Positions 34,511-42,236 of a stretch of DNA of 64,000 nucleotides are shown here, one piece after another. The notes beneath the pieces were generated by a model. That model was not told the DNA's origin. It did not search any database and saw nothing but the letters and a program-made list of their open reading frames with translations. Location of the stretch: contig NZ_FMVF01000008.1 of the NCBI RefSeq assembly GCF_900101895.1, positions 1-64,000 of the forward strand, given 5' to 3'. The position numbers were made by a program, and so were the translations under genes. This DNA comes from Flavobacterium caeni. Its GTDB lineage: Bacteria > Bacteroidota > Bacteroidia > Flavobacteriales > Flavobacteriaceae. Position 1 is the first letter of the stretch. Each line of letters starts with the position of its first letter.

Positions 34511-34531
34511 TTAACGAAAACGATTTCGTTG
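34511..34531. promoter_or_regulatory. Operator-like palindrome over the gap -33 region
   Basis: AACGAAA (34513-34519) and TTTCGTT (34524-34530) form an inverted repeat with a four-base centre. The 21-bp stretch is 19/21 identical to 27546-27566. It is placed where a regulator would touch RNA polymerase. Confidence 0.5.
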
Positions 34532-34631
34532 TTTTTTATCAAATATCTGTTTAAAAGCAAATCGGCGATGCGTTGGTATGGTAAATCTTCGTCTGCCGGC
34601 GATGGAATTCCACAAACAAGAAGTTTAAAAT

Positions 34632-34648
34632 TTACAGATTTTCTGTAA
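34632..34648. promoter_or_regulatory. TTACAGA-N3-TCTGTAA dyad, copy 1
   Basis: A perfect 7-bp inverted repeat with a TTT spacer, about 190 bp upstream of gap. A second copy lies 101 bp further away, and a partial copy is at 48353-48366. Probably a regulator site. Confidence 0.4.
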
Positions 34649-34685
34649 TTGGGATTGCGTTGAAAACGTTAGTTTTACTGTAGGG

Positions 34686-34710
34686 TAGGGGGCTTAGTAG
34701 GTATCCCCTA
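34686..34710. other. TAGGGG/CCCCTA hairpin
   Basis: TAGGGG (34686-34691) pairs with CCCCTA (34705-34710) around a 13-base loop, between the two TACAGA dyads. Its role is unknown. Confidence 0.3.
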
Positions 34711-34732
34711 CAAAAAGAAATGCACACTTGGA

Positions 34733-34747
34733 TACAGAAAATCTGTA
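34733..34747. promoter_or_regulatory. TACAGA-N3-TCTGTA dyad, copy 2
   Basis: A perfect 6-bp inverted repeat with an AAA spacer, in the same gap upstream region as copy 1. Confidence 0.4.
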
Positions 34748-34808
34748 CATTTTGTTAAAGTTTTCACGCGAACAAAATCTTTGTAATTTCTCGAAACTTG
34801 AGCCAAAC

Positions 34809-34835
34809 AAAAAAGCCACCCGGGTAAGGTGGCTT
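34809..34835 (-). terminator. Terminator of the HtrA gene
   Basis: AAGCCACC and GGTGGCTT flank a seven-base loop. The A run on the left gives a U tract for the minus strand. Confidence 0.85.
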
Positions 34836-34856
34836 CTCAAACAGATATAATTAAGA

Positions 34857-36248
34857 TTAGATAATGATGCGGATGCGTTGGCCTTGCTTGTTGACCATTT
34901 CGATACTAACGCTCTGGTTCTCGTCTTTATTGCCCAAGATACGGGAAACCGTTTCTACATCGGTGGCGCGTACGTTGTCGACGCTCAGGATGATGTTGCC
35001 GATGAGTTCATCGTAGTACGGTTTGAGGTTCTCGTTCGTGATCTCACGAATGCGCACGCCCGAGTTGATGCGGAATTTTTTCTTGTCCGATGCGTCGATG
35101 TTCTCGAGCTGCAATCCTTTGAATTCGGCGGCCACAAATTCGTTCTTGGTCAGCGACACGGGCACTACGTAGCGTTTGCCGTCGCGCACATAGGTCACGT
35201 TCACTTTGTCATTCGGGCGTTTGGTGTTGATGTAGGCCGCGAGTTCCGAATAGGTCGCGATGTTGCGCTCGTCGAGTTTGACAATCACGTCGCCTTTGCT
35301 GAGTCCTGCGCGTTCGGCGCCCGAATTCTTGGTCACACGGTTGATGTAAAAGCCTGCGGTTTCGGTTGTTCCGAGTTCTTTCGATGCCTTGGCGTTGAGT
35401 TCGCCGCCCTCGACGCCCAAGATGCCGCGTTGCACGTTGCCGTATTCCATGATGTCTTCGATGATCTTGCGCGCGATGTTCGACGGAACGGCAAACGAAT
35501 ACCCCACATACGATCCGGTCATCGACGAAATCATGGTGTTGATGCCAATCAATTCGCCCTTGGTATTGACAAGCGCACCGCCCGAGTTGCCCGGGTTGAC
35601 CGCCGCATCGGTTTGGATGAACGATTGGATGCCGCTCGAATCGAGGTTCCGCGCCTTGGCCGATACGATACCCGCGGTTACCGTCGAGTTGAGGTTGTAC
35701 GGGTTGCCTACTGCCAGCACCCATTCGCCCACTTTCACGTTATCCGAATCGGCGAATACGGTATATTCAAGTTTGGTATCGGCGTCGATTTTGAGCAAAG
35801 CGATGTCCATTTTCGAATCGGTACCCACCAATTTGGCTTTGTAGGTCTTGTTGTTGTTGAGCGTGATTTCGATTTCAGACGCATCCTTGACCACGTGGTT
35901 GTTGGTCACGATATAGCCGTCTTCCGAAATGATGACACCCGATCCGGTGCCCACCTGCTCCTGTTGTTGCCCACCGCGGTAGCCGTAGAAAAACTCAAGC
36001 ATCGGGTTGGTTACCGTACGGTAAGAAGTGTTTTTGACGTGCACCACCGAATGTACGGTCTTGTCGGCCGCGGCCGTAAAATCGACCGATTCGGCACCGA
36101 GGCCCACGTTGCGTAAATGATTTTCAGGGCCGGCAACCGTGACGACTCCGTTACCGGGCTGGTCGTCTTCGATGAATAATTTATAGGCGCCGAGCGTGGT
36201 TGCGCCGCTCAGCAATGATACTAGGAATAAGCTCGCGAAATTTTTCAT
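34857..36248 (-). CDS. htrA: HtrA/Do-family periplasmic serine protease
   Basis: This 463-residue protein has an N-terminal signal or anchor segment (MKNFASLFLVSLLSGATTLGAY). A trypsin-like protease domain follows with triad His118 (TNNHVV), Asp148 (MDIALLKI) and Ser222 (NPGNSGGAL). Two PDZ domains lie at about residues 265-365 (ERAGLSKGDVIVKLDE) and 375-463 (YYDELIGNIILSVDN). It degrades or refolds misfolded envelope proteins. It is likely to matter for a cell exporting many large proteins, together with the SurA-like operon at 13248. The gene is single, with its own terminator. Confidence 0.95.
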   Translation of the reverse strand: MKNFASLFLVSLLSGATTLGAYKLFIEDDQPGNGVVTVAGPENHLRNVGLGAESVDFTAAADKTVHSVVHVKNTSYRTVTNPMLEFFYGYRGGQQQEQVGTGSGVIISEDGYIVTNNHVVKDASEIEITLNNNKTYKAKLVGTDSKMDIALLKIDADTKLEYTVFADSDNVKVGEWVLAVGNPYNLNSTVTAGIVSAKARNLDSSGIQSFIQTDAAVNPGNSGGALVNTKGELIGINTMISSMTGSYVGYSFAVPSNIARKIIEDIMEYGNVQRGILGVEGGELNAKASKELGTTETAGFYINRVTKNSGAERAGLSKGDVIVKLDERNIATYSELAAYINTKRPNDKVNVTYVRDGKRYVVPVSLTKNEFVAAEFKGLQLENIDASDKKKFRINSGVRIREITNENLKPYYDELIGNIILSVDNVRATDVETVSRILGNKDENQSVSIEMVNKQGQRIRIII

Positions 36249-36441
36249 GTTTCTAAAAATGTGGTTGAACGATGTCTGTTACAGTTTTTGGTCTTGTAAA
36301 ATTAACAAACAAAAAATCGCGCAAAAGCAGTTTAACGCCCGTTTAACGATGATTAACTTTTTGTTTGCAGTAGTTGGTTGCCAGCCGTTTGCCCGGTTTG
36401 GTGTTGTGATTTCGATAACAACGCGGTACACGTTTTATTCG

Positions 36442-36449
36442 TACATTTG
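36442..36449 (+). promoter_or_regulatory. -7 box of the dapF operon
   Basis: TACATTTG matches TAnnTTTG, 17 bp before the dapF ATG at 36467. No clear -33 TTG. Confidence 0.4.
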
Positions 36450-36466
36450 TGTCTCGAATTCAAAAA

Positions 36467-37249
36467 ATGCAACTCACTTTCTACAAATACCAGGGAACGG
36501 GCAACGATTTTGTCATGATCGACAACCGTTCGGGGTTTTTTCCAAAAGACGATACGACGCTCGTGGCGCGGTTGTGCGACCGACGGTTCGGTATCGGCGC
36601 AGACGGGCTCATTTTGCTTGAGGACGACGATCAAACCGATTTTCGGATGGTCTATTACAATTCCGATGGCAACACCAGTTCGATGTGCGGCAACGGAGGA
36701 CGTTGTATCGTGGCCTTTGCAAAAAGCCTCGGCATCGTCAACGACAACGCCACATTTATCGCCGTCGACGGATTGCACCACGCCCATATTGCCGAGCAAG
36801 GCATGGTATCGCTCCAAATGAAGGACGTCGATACCATAGACATCAACGCCGAGTTCGTGTTCCTCGATACGGGTTCGCCGCACCACGTGCAAATGGAGGA
36901 CGATCTGCAAAACCTCGACGTCAAGACGCTGGGCGCACAAATCCGGTACAGCGATTTGTATGGTAAAGCGGGAAGCAACGTCAATTTTGTGCACCAGGAA
37001 GACCAAAATACTTTTTCGTTGCGCACCTACGAACGTGGTGTCGAGGACGAGACCTTGTCCTGCGGGACGGGCGCGACGGCTGTCGCCATCGCCATGCATG
37101 CCATCGGCCGAACTTCTTCGCAAGCGATCGACTTGAACGTGCAGGGCGGCAGGTTGCGCGTGACGTTTAAACAAGACGGCAAACGATTTACCGAAGTTTT
37201 TTTGGTCGGCCCGGCCGAATTCGTCTTTAAAGGTACGGTATCATGCTGA
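36467..37249 (+). CDS. dapF: Diaminopimelate epimerase
   Basis: This enzyme converts LL- to meso-diaminopimelate for lysine and peptidoglycan synthesis. The 260-residue protein has the two catalytic cysteines in their motifs, Cys74 (SMCGNGGRC) and Cys199 (LSCGTGATA), and the family start FYKYQGTGNDFVMIDN. A GTG 18 bp upstream is in frame, but ATG 36467 matches the usual N-terminus. It overlaps the GNAT gene by 7 bp; mltG follows, so this is a cell-wall-flavoured operon. Confidence 0.97.
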   Translation: MQLTFYKYQGTGNDFVMIDNRSGFFPKDDTTLVARLCDRRFGIGADGLILLEDDDQTDFRMVYYNSDGNTSSMCGNGGRCIVAFAKSLGIVNDNATFIAVDGLHHAHIAEQGMVSLQMKDVDTIDINAEFVFLDTGSPHHVQMEDDLQNLDVKTLGAQIRYSDLYGKAGSNVNFVHQEDQNTFSLRTYERGVEDETLSCGTGATAVAIAMHAIGRTSSQAIDLNVQGGRLRVTFKQDGKRFTEVFLVGPAEFVFKGTVSC

Positions 37250-37782
37250 CGTTATCGGGTACTTCGATCTACCTGCGCGCGCTCGAACCCGAAGACCTCG
37301 AGTTTGTCCACGCGATCGAAAACGACGAAACCATTTGGCCGATCAGCAATACACAAACCCCGTACAGCCGCTATTTGATCCGCGAATATTTGAAAAATGC
37401 GCGACAGGACATATACGAAGCCAAGCAGCTGCGACTCGCGATTTGCAAACAGCGTTCGTTCCAACCCGTAGGGCTGGTCGATCTGTTTGACTTTGACCCC
37501 AAGAACAACCGCGCGGGCATCGGGATCCTGATCAAGGACGAAGGCGAGCGGAACCAGGGCATTGGCGGCGAAACGCTCGAGCTGCTCATCCGCTACAGCT
37601 TTACCCAACTCGGACTGCACCAACTTTATGCGAATATTGACACCCAAAATAGCGCGAGTCTAAAGCTTTTTACTAAATTTGGGTTCGTCGAAATCGGCGT
37701 CAAAAAACAGTGGAACCTGATAGGCGGCAAGTACCGCGACGAGGCACTGTTCCAATTGATCAATAACCACAATAAGAAATAA
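37243..37782 (+). CDS. GNAT-family N-acetyltransferase
   Basis: This 179-residue protein of the RimJ/SpeG-type GNAT group has YLRALEPEDLEFVHAIEND at the start and VGLVDLFDFDPKNNRAGIGI in the core. The acetyl-CoA-binding stretch is DEGERNQGIGGETLELL (R/Q-x-x-G-x-G/A type), followed by NIDTQNSASLKLFTKFGF. The substrate is unknown; SpeG relatives acetylate polyamines and Rim relatives ribosomal protein N-termini. It is in an operon with dapF and mltG. Confidence 0.9.
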   Translation: MLTLSGTSIYLRALEPEDLEFVHAIENDETIWPISNTQTPYSRYLIREYLKNARQDIYEAKQLRLAICKQRSFQPVGLVDLFDFDPKNNRAGIGILIKDEGERNQGIGGETLELLIRYSFTQLGLHQLYANIDTQNSASLKLFTKFGFVEIGVKKQWNLIGGKYRDEALFQLINNHNKK

Positions 37783-37792
37783 CAGTAATTAC

Positions 37793-38836
37793 TTGACAAC
37801 TAGAAAAATCATAGGCCTGGCGTCTGTAGCCATCGTGACCGGTCTGATCGTATACGGTTACATCATGTACCGCAACATTTTTTCGGGCAATACCAAATTT
37901 ACCCAAAGAGAAGTATATGTCACCATCCCGACGGGCTCCGACTACGAGGCCGTCAAAAAAATCATGGCGCAGTATGTAGACGACATGGAACGTTTTGATG
38001 GCGTGGCCGAAAAGAAATCCTATCCGCAACGCGACGATAAATCGGGGCGCTTTCTGATCACGCGCGGCATGAACAGCAACGACATCGTCAACGCGCTGCG
38101 CGTCAACGTCCCGGTCGATTTGACGTTCAACAACCAGGAAAGGCTCGAAGATTTGGCGGGGCGCGTTTCGCACCAGATCGAAGCCGACAGCCTGAGTTTG
38201 CTCACCGCATTTAAGGATCCCGAGTTTTTGAAGGAGAACGGCTTTACCGAAGACGACGTGCTTTCGATGTTCATCCCGAATTCGTATGAGTTTTTCTGGA
38301 ACACCTCGGCTACCAAATTTCGCGACCGTATGGCCAAGGAATTCCGTAAATTTTGGGACGAAGACCGGACTGCAAAAGCCAAGGCGCAAAACCTGACACC
38401 CATCCAGGCCACGGTGCTCGCGTCTATCGTACACAAAGAAACGGTCAAAAAAGACGAACGTCCGCGTGTGGCCGGCGTTTATCTCAACCGCTACGCCAAA
38501 GGGATGAAGCTCGAGGCCGATCCGACGGTGATTTTTGCGGTCAAGAAAAATTCAGGCGACTGGAACCAGGTCATCAAACGCGTACTCAACAAAGATTTGG
38601 CGACCGATTCGCCGTACAACACCTATATGTATGCAACGCTGCCGCCGGGTCCGATCGCAATGCCCGACATTACGGCCATCGATGCGGTACTCAACCCGGA
38701 AAAACACAATTACATTTATTTTTGCGCGAGCGTGACCAATTTCGGCTACCACGAATTTGCGGTGACACCGGCGCAGCACGAAGCCAACCGTCAAAAATAT
38801 GTGGCCTGGATCAACAGCCAGGGCATCAAGCGATAA
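37793..38836 (+). CDS. mltG: Endolytic murein transglycosylase MltG
   Basis: This membrane-anchored enzyme cleaves nascent peptidoglycan strands and so sets glycan length. The 347-residue protein has one N-terminal helix (IIGLASVAIVTGLIVYGYI), a LysM-like region, and the YceG/MltG catalytic domain. The latter has conserved LASIVHKETVKKDERPRVAGVYLNR, containing the active-site Glu, and DSPYNTYMYATLPPGPI. The start appears to be TTG at 37793: no ATG lies in frame before the membrane helix. It is 10 bp after the GNAT gene. Confidence 0.95.
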   Translation: MTTRKIIGLASVAIVTGLIVYGYIMYRNIFSGNTKFTQREVYVTIPTGSDYEAVKKIMAQYVDDMERFDGVAEKKSYPQRDDKSGRFLITRGMNSNDIVNALRVNVPVDLTFNNQERLEDLAGRVSHQIEADSLSLLTAFKDPEFLKENGFTEDDVLSMFIPNSYEFFWNTSATKFRDRMAKEFRKFWDEDRTAKAKAQNLTPIQATVLASIVHKETVKKDERPRVAGVYLNRYAKGMKLEADPTVIFAVKKNSGDWNQVIKRVLNKDLATDSPYNTYMYATLPPGPIAMPDITAIDAVLNPEKHNYIYFCASVTNFGYHEFAVTPAQHEANRQKYVAWINSQGIKR

Positions 38837-38837
38837 T

Positions 38838-39746
38838 TTGAGAAGAGCACTCACCATAGCGTTGCTGTTGGCCGCCTTTTCAGGATGGTCGCAAAGTGGC
38901 ATCAACCGTTTCCTGACCCCGTCGGATTCGCTCAACAAACCAAGGCGTTTGGGCGTGTTCATCGCCGAAGGAGCGTTGGCGGGCGGTGCATTGTTGGCGC
39001 TTCACCAATCCTGGTATTCAGATTACGACCAAACCGATTTCCATACCGTCAACGACAATGCCGATTGGCTGCAGATGGACAAGGCAGGACACGTTTTTTC
39101 GTCTTACCATCTCGGGCGATTCGGTAAGGAAGTGCTGCAATGGAGCGGGGCGAGCCGTACGCAACAACTCATTTACGGCCCGGGCGCCGGCTTCTTGTTT
39201 TTGTCTGCGGTCGAATTGATGGACGGTTTTTCCTCGGGCTGGGGATTTTCGGGCGGCGATATGGCGGCCAATTTTGGCGGGACAGCGCTTTACATGGGAC
39301 AAGAGTTGTTGTGGAAGGAGCAGCGCATCGTCCCTAAGTTTTCGTTCCATACCACCGAGTATGCGTCGGCGCGCCCGAATGTGTTGGGCGAAAATTTACC
39401 CGAGCAAATCCTAAAGGACTACAACGGGCAAACCTATTGGCTGTCGGTCAACGTCCATTCGTTCTTCAAAGGATCCAAGGTTCCGAAATGGCTCAACGTA
39501 GCGGTGGGTTACGGTGCCGAGGGTATGGTCACCGGGCAAGACGTGCTCGTGAACACCATTTTTCTGCCCGAAAGCCAGCGCGTACGTCAATTTTACTTCA
39601 GTCTCGACGCCGATTTGACCAAAATCGAAACCAAATCGCACGTTTTAAAGACACTTTTTTCGGTTTTCAACACCATCAAAATCCCAGCGCCAACGTTTGA
39701 ATTCAGGGATGACGGCGTGGTCAAATTCCGTTACTTGCATTTTTAG
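38838..39746 (+). CDS. DUF2279-family exported protein
   Basis: This 302-residue protein begins at TTG 38838, one base after the mltG stop. That start gives a clean signal peptide (RRALTIALLLAAFSGWSQ) and no ATG is available. The body carries the DUF2279 pattern (DKAGHVFSSYHLGRFGKEVL, GPGAGFLFLSAVELMDGFSSGWGFSGGDMAANFGG, and LWKEQRIVPKFSFHTTEYA). It is predicted periplasmic or outer-membrane-associated; the function is not known to me. Its position after mltG suggests envelope work. Confidence 0.88.
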   Translation: MRRALTIALLLAAFSGWSQSGINRFLTPSDSLNKPRRLGVFIAEGALAGGALLALHQSWYSDYDQTDFHTVNDNADWLQMDKAGHVFSSYHLGRFGKEVLQWSGASRTQQLIYGPGAGFLFLSAVELMDGFSSGWGFSGGDMAANFGGTALYMGQELLWKEQRIVPKFSFHTTEYASARPNVLGENLPEQILKDYNGQTYWLSVNVHSFFKGSKVPKWLNVAVGYGAEGMVTGQDVLVNTIFLPESQRVRQFYFSLDADLTKIETKSHVLKTLFSVFNTIKIPAPTFEFRDDGVVKFRYLHF

Positions 39747-39788
39747 AAAACTTTAACTTGCTGATTTCCAGCAAACGTTTATTTGTCG

Positions 39789-39796
39789 TATCTTTG
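39789..39796 (+). promoter_or_regulatory. -7 box
   Basis: TATCTTTG matches TAnnTTTG, 48 bp before ATG 39845. The nearest upstream TTG is too far (28 bp). Confidence 0.35.
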
Positions 39797-39844
39797 GCCC
39801 GCAGAAATTTTCGTGGGGTGACAGACCCGGAAGAAAACCAAAGT

Positions 39845-40477
39845 ATGATCAAGAAATGGACATTTTACATTGCAATTTTATTTTCAGTAACCTATTTGAG
39901 TTCGGGTTTTAAACCGTTCCGGATCCAAGACCACCAATGGTCCCAGACCCAAATCGAGGCCGGGGCCTATTCATTTCCTTCGCAAGAAAAAGACGACTAC
40001 GTCTTGCAAAACATCCCTTTTACGGGCAAATATTTCATCGCATTCAAAGAGGCGCTCGCCTTTAAGGAATCGCAGGGCAAATACCACAAAGTCAATACGC
40101 TGGGTTATCTCGGCAAATACCAGTTCGGTACCGAGACGCTCAAAACGATCGGCATCCACGACAGCCTCACTTTTTTGAACAGTCCCAAGTTACAAGAAAA
40201 GGCTTTCGTGGCCTTGCTGGCCAAAAACAAATGGGAGTTGCGCGACGAGATCAAACAATATTCGGGCAAAATTATCGGCGGCATCAAGATCACCGAGTCC
40301 GGACTGCTCGCGGCGGCACATTTGGGCGGCGTGGGATCGGTCAAGAAATTCCTGTGCAGCAACGGTGCGCGCAAATGCAAGGACGACTACGGTACGTCCG
40401 TTCGTAGCTACATGAAAATGTTCGGCGGCTACGAGACCTCGGCCATCATCGCCGATGCCAACGCCAAGGCAAAATAA
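39845..40477 (+). CDS. Exported lysozyme/transglycosylase-like protein
   Basis: This 210-residue protein has an N-terminal hydrophobic export signal (IKKWTFYIAILFSVTYLSSG). The region FIAFKEALAFKESQGKYHKVNTLGYLGKYQFGTETL carries an E-S-x-G-x-Y pattern reminiscent of lytic transglycosylase or phage-type lysozyme cores. The later GLLAAAHLGGVGSVKKFL also fits a lysozyme-like helix. Peptidoglycan cleavage is therefore plausible but unproven. It lies directly after mltG and DUF2279 and has its own candidate promoter. Confidence 0.75.
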   Translation: MIKKWTFYIAILFSVTYLSSGFKPFRIQDHQWSQTQIEAGAYSFPSQEKDDYVLQNIPFTGKYFIAFKEALAFKESQGKYHKVNTLGYLGKYQFGTETLKTIGIHDSLTFLNSPKLQEKAFVALLAKNKWELRDEIKQYSGKIIGGIKITESGLLAAAHLGGVGSVKKFLCSNGARKCKDDYGTSVRSYMKMFGGYETSAIIADANAKAK

Positions 40478-40510
40478 ATCTTTCCAGATATAGCAATGAA
40501 AACCCGTCGC

Positions 40511-40528
40511 AACCCGATGGGTTTTTTT
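40511..40528 (+). terminator. Short terminator between convergent genes
   Basis: AACCC-GAT-GGGTT hairpin followed by a T run; the stop of the convergent dinB-like gene lies in the T run. Confidence 0.65.
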
Positions 40529-41058
40529 ATGGGCGCGCGGCAACCCAATCGCAAGGCGTCTGGCCGTGTTGCCGTAACAATAGGTTGAGTTGCCCGGCGT
40601 GATGCTGGAGGTGGCGCAGGTTGTAGAACATTATTTCGGTTACCGAATACTGCTGGACAAGCGCGGGGGCACAATCCATGCAGCGCGATTTCGTCGGTTT
40701 CGATCCATCGTTTTTCAAAATCCACGTCCTTGGCCCAAAATTCACGGTTCTTTTTTTGGATGTGTTCGATAAACGCCAACAATTGGTTTCGCGAAATGGC
40801 CGATTCGGGCAGTACATCGTCTACGGCCGTCTCGGGCAAATCGTCGGGATCGGCGAGTTGGTAAGGCGGCATGGGCGCAAAGTCACGCACCGGGTGCGTC
40901 AAATAATAATCGGCAAAAATGACCGTGTGGTAGGCCAGATGGTAAAAACGACCGTGTTGCTGCCAAAGACCGTCGGGACAAATACGTACCGCATGCGATA
41001 ACATTTGCAATCCTGCGTCAAAATTGGCCGAAAAGACTTGGCGGGTCGGTTGGTCCAT
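40527..41058 (-). pseudogene. DinB-family protein gene with an internal frameshift
   Basis: The N-terminal part, from ATG 41058, reads as a DinB-like four-helix protein (HLAYHTVIFADYYLTHPV, ending RWIETDEIALHGL) until about 40671. The matching C-terminal part (APALVQQYSVTEIMFYNL, RHLQHHAGQLNLLLRQ) is in the next frame and stops at 40527. Skipping one base near 40665-40678, next to a run of five C on the coding strand, restores one protein of about 175 residues with the metal-binding His pattern (AYH and HLQHH). Either the gene is broken or the assembly has a one-base error. DinB proteins are metal-dependent thiol transferase-like enzymes. Confidence 0.8.
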
Positions 41059-41060
41059 CG

Positions 41061-41774
41061 TTACAATTTATGGATGATAAAAATGGCAGGACGGTTGTGC
41101 AAATCGACCTTGGTTTTTTTCCAATCCTGTACGCGTAACGTTTTTACGAATTCGGTAGGCAAGGTCAAATCGGCGGCGATGCACAAATGCGTGTTCGGTT
41201 GCAGGATTTGCAATAAATCCTCGAGCAGCTTGTTGTTGCGGTATGGCGTCTCGATAAAAAGTTGCGATTGGTTCTTTTGGGCCGACAGCGATTCGTAATT
41301 CTTGAGCGCCGACTTCTTTTCGCCCTTGTCGATCGGCAGGTAGCCGTTGAATGCAAAGCTCTGGCCGTTCATCCCCGAAGCCATGACCGCGAGTAAAATG
41401 GACGAAGGCCCCACGAGCGGTACCACTTGGATGCCTTTTTCATGCGCCAGTTTGACGATGGCGGCACCCGGATCGGCCACGCCCGGACAACCCGCTTCGC
41501 TCATGAGCCCGAGGTTTTTGCCCTCAAGGCAAGGCGCAATCATTTGCAGGTGTTCCGAAACGTCGGTGTGTTTGTTGAGCGCCGAAAGCCTCAAAGTCGA
41601 TTGTACTTTGGTCGGGTCGATGGCCTTGATGAAACGGCGCGCCGTCTTTTCGTTCTCGACAATGTAGTCGTCGATAAAGCCTATGGTACGTGCAATGGTT
41701 TGCGGCAATACCTCGGTAGGCTCGTTGTCGCCCAGCGGCACCGGGATCAGGTACAATTTACCGAGGGCCTTCAT
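41061..41774 (-). CDS. SAM-dependent methyltransferase, RsmI-like tetrapyrrole methylase family
   Basis: This 237-residue protein begins GKLYLIPVPLGDNEPTEVLP. It contains LGLMSEAGCPGVADPGAAIVKLAHEKGIQVVPLVGPSSILLAVMASG, the characteristic SAM and substrate pocket of the family that includes RsmI (16S rRNA C1402 2'-O-methyltransferase). It is shorter and more divergent than true RsmI, so the rRNA target is uncertain. Its start overlaps the end of the phosphatase gene (ATGA), making the third gene of a dnaA-led unit. Confidence 0.88.
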   Translation of the reverse strand: MKALGKLYLIPVPLGDNEPTEVLPQTIARTIGFIDDYIVENEKTARRFIKAIDPTKVQSTLRLSALNKHTDVSEHLQMIAPCLEGKNLGLMSEAGCPGVADPGAAIVKLAHEKGIQVVPLVGPSSILLAVMASGMNGQSFAFNGYLPIDKGEKKSALKNYESLSAQKNQSQLFIETPYRNNKLLEDLLQILQPNTHLCIAADLTLPTEFVKTLRVQDWKKTKVDLHNRPAIFIIHKL

Positions 41775-42235
41775 GCGTGCTTGGCGATCAGTTTGGCCGC
41801 GATGTGGTCGCAGGCTTCGTTGAGCATGCCGTACACGGTGTCGAATCCGTTGGCCAAGCCAAAGTAAGGATCGGGTACGTCTACGTTTTCGCCGGGGAAC
41901 AATTCGTTGAGGATCATCTTGACCTTGGCCTTGTGCTCGGGCGTTTTGGCCATGCGCACCACGTCGTCGAAATTGGTCGCGTCCATCACATAAATATAGT
42001 CGAAGTCGTCAAAATCGTCCTTCGAAAACAATCGCCCACGTTGCTTTGTGATGTCGAGGCCGTTTTTGCGCGCCACATCTATCGAGCGTTGGTCGGGTTG
42101 TTTGCCCACGTGCCAATGTCCGGTTCCGGCCGAATCGACCGTGAATTTTTCCGAAGGGAGTTTAGACGCCAACAGTCCTTCGGCCAAAGGCGAACGGCAA
42201 ATGTTACCCAGGCAGACCATTAGAATCTTTGGCAT
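41771..42235 (-). CDS. Low-molecular-weight protein tyrosine phosphatase
   Basis: This 154-residue enzyme has the P-loop CLGNICRS (Cys8 nucleophile, Arg14) and the general acid Asp122 in the DPYFG motif. It dephosphorylates phosphotyrosine on proteins, often in capsule control, or arginine phosphate in some relatives. ATG 42235 puts the P-loop at the usual place near the N-terminus. It begins one base after the dnaA stop, so it is co-transcribed with dnaA. Confidence 0.94.
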   Translation of the reverse strand: MPKILMVCLGNICRSPLAEGLLASKLPSEKFTVDSAGTGHWHVGKQPDQRSIDVARKNGLDITKQRGRLFSKDDFDDFDYIYVMDATNFDDVVRMAKTPEHKAKVKMILNELFPGENVDVPDPYFGLANGFDTVYGMLNEACDHIAAKLIAKHA

Positions 42236-42236
42236 G

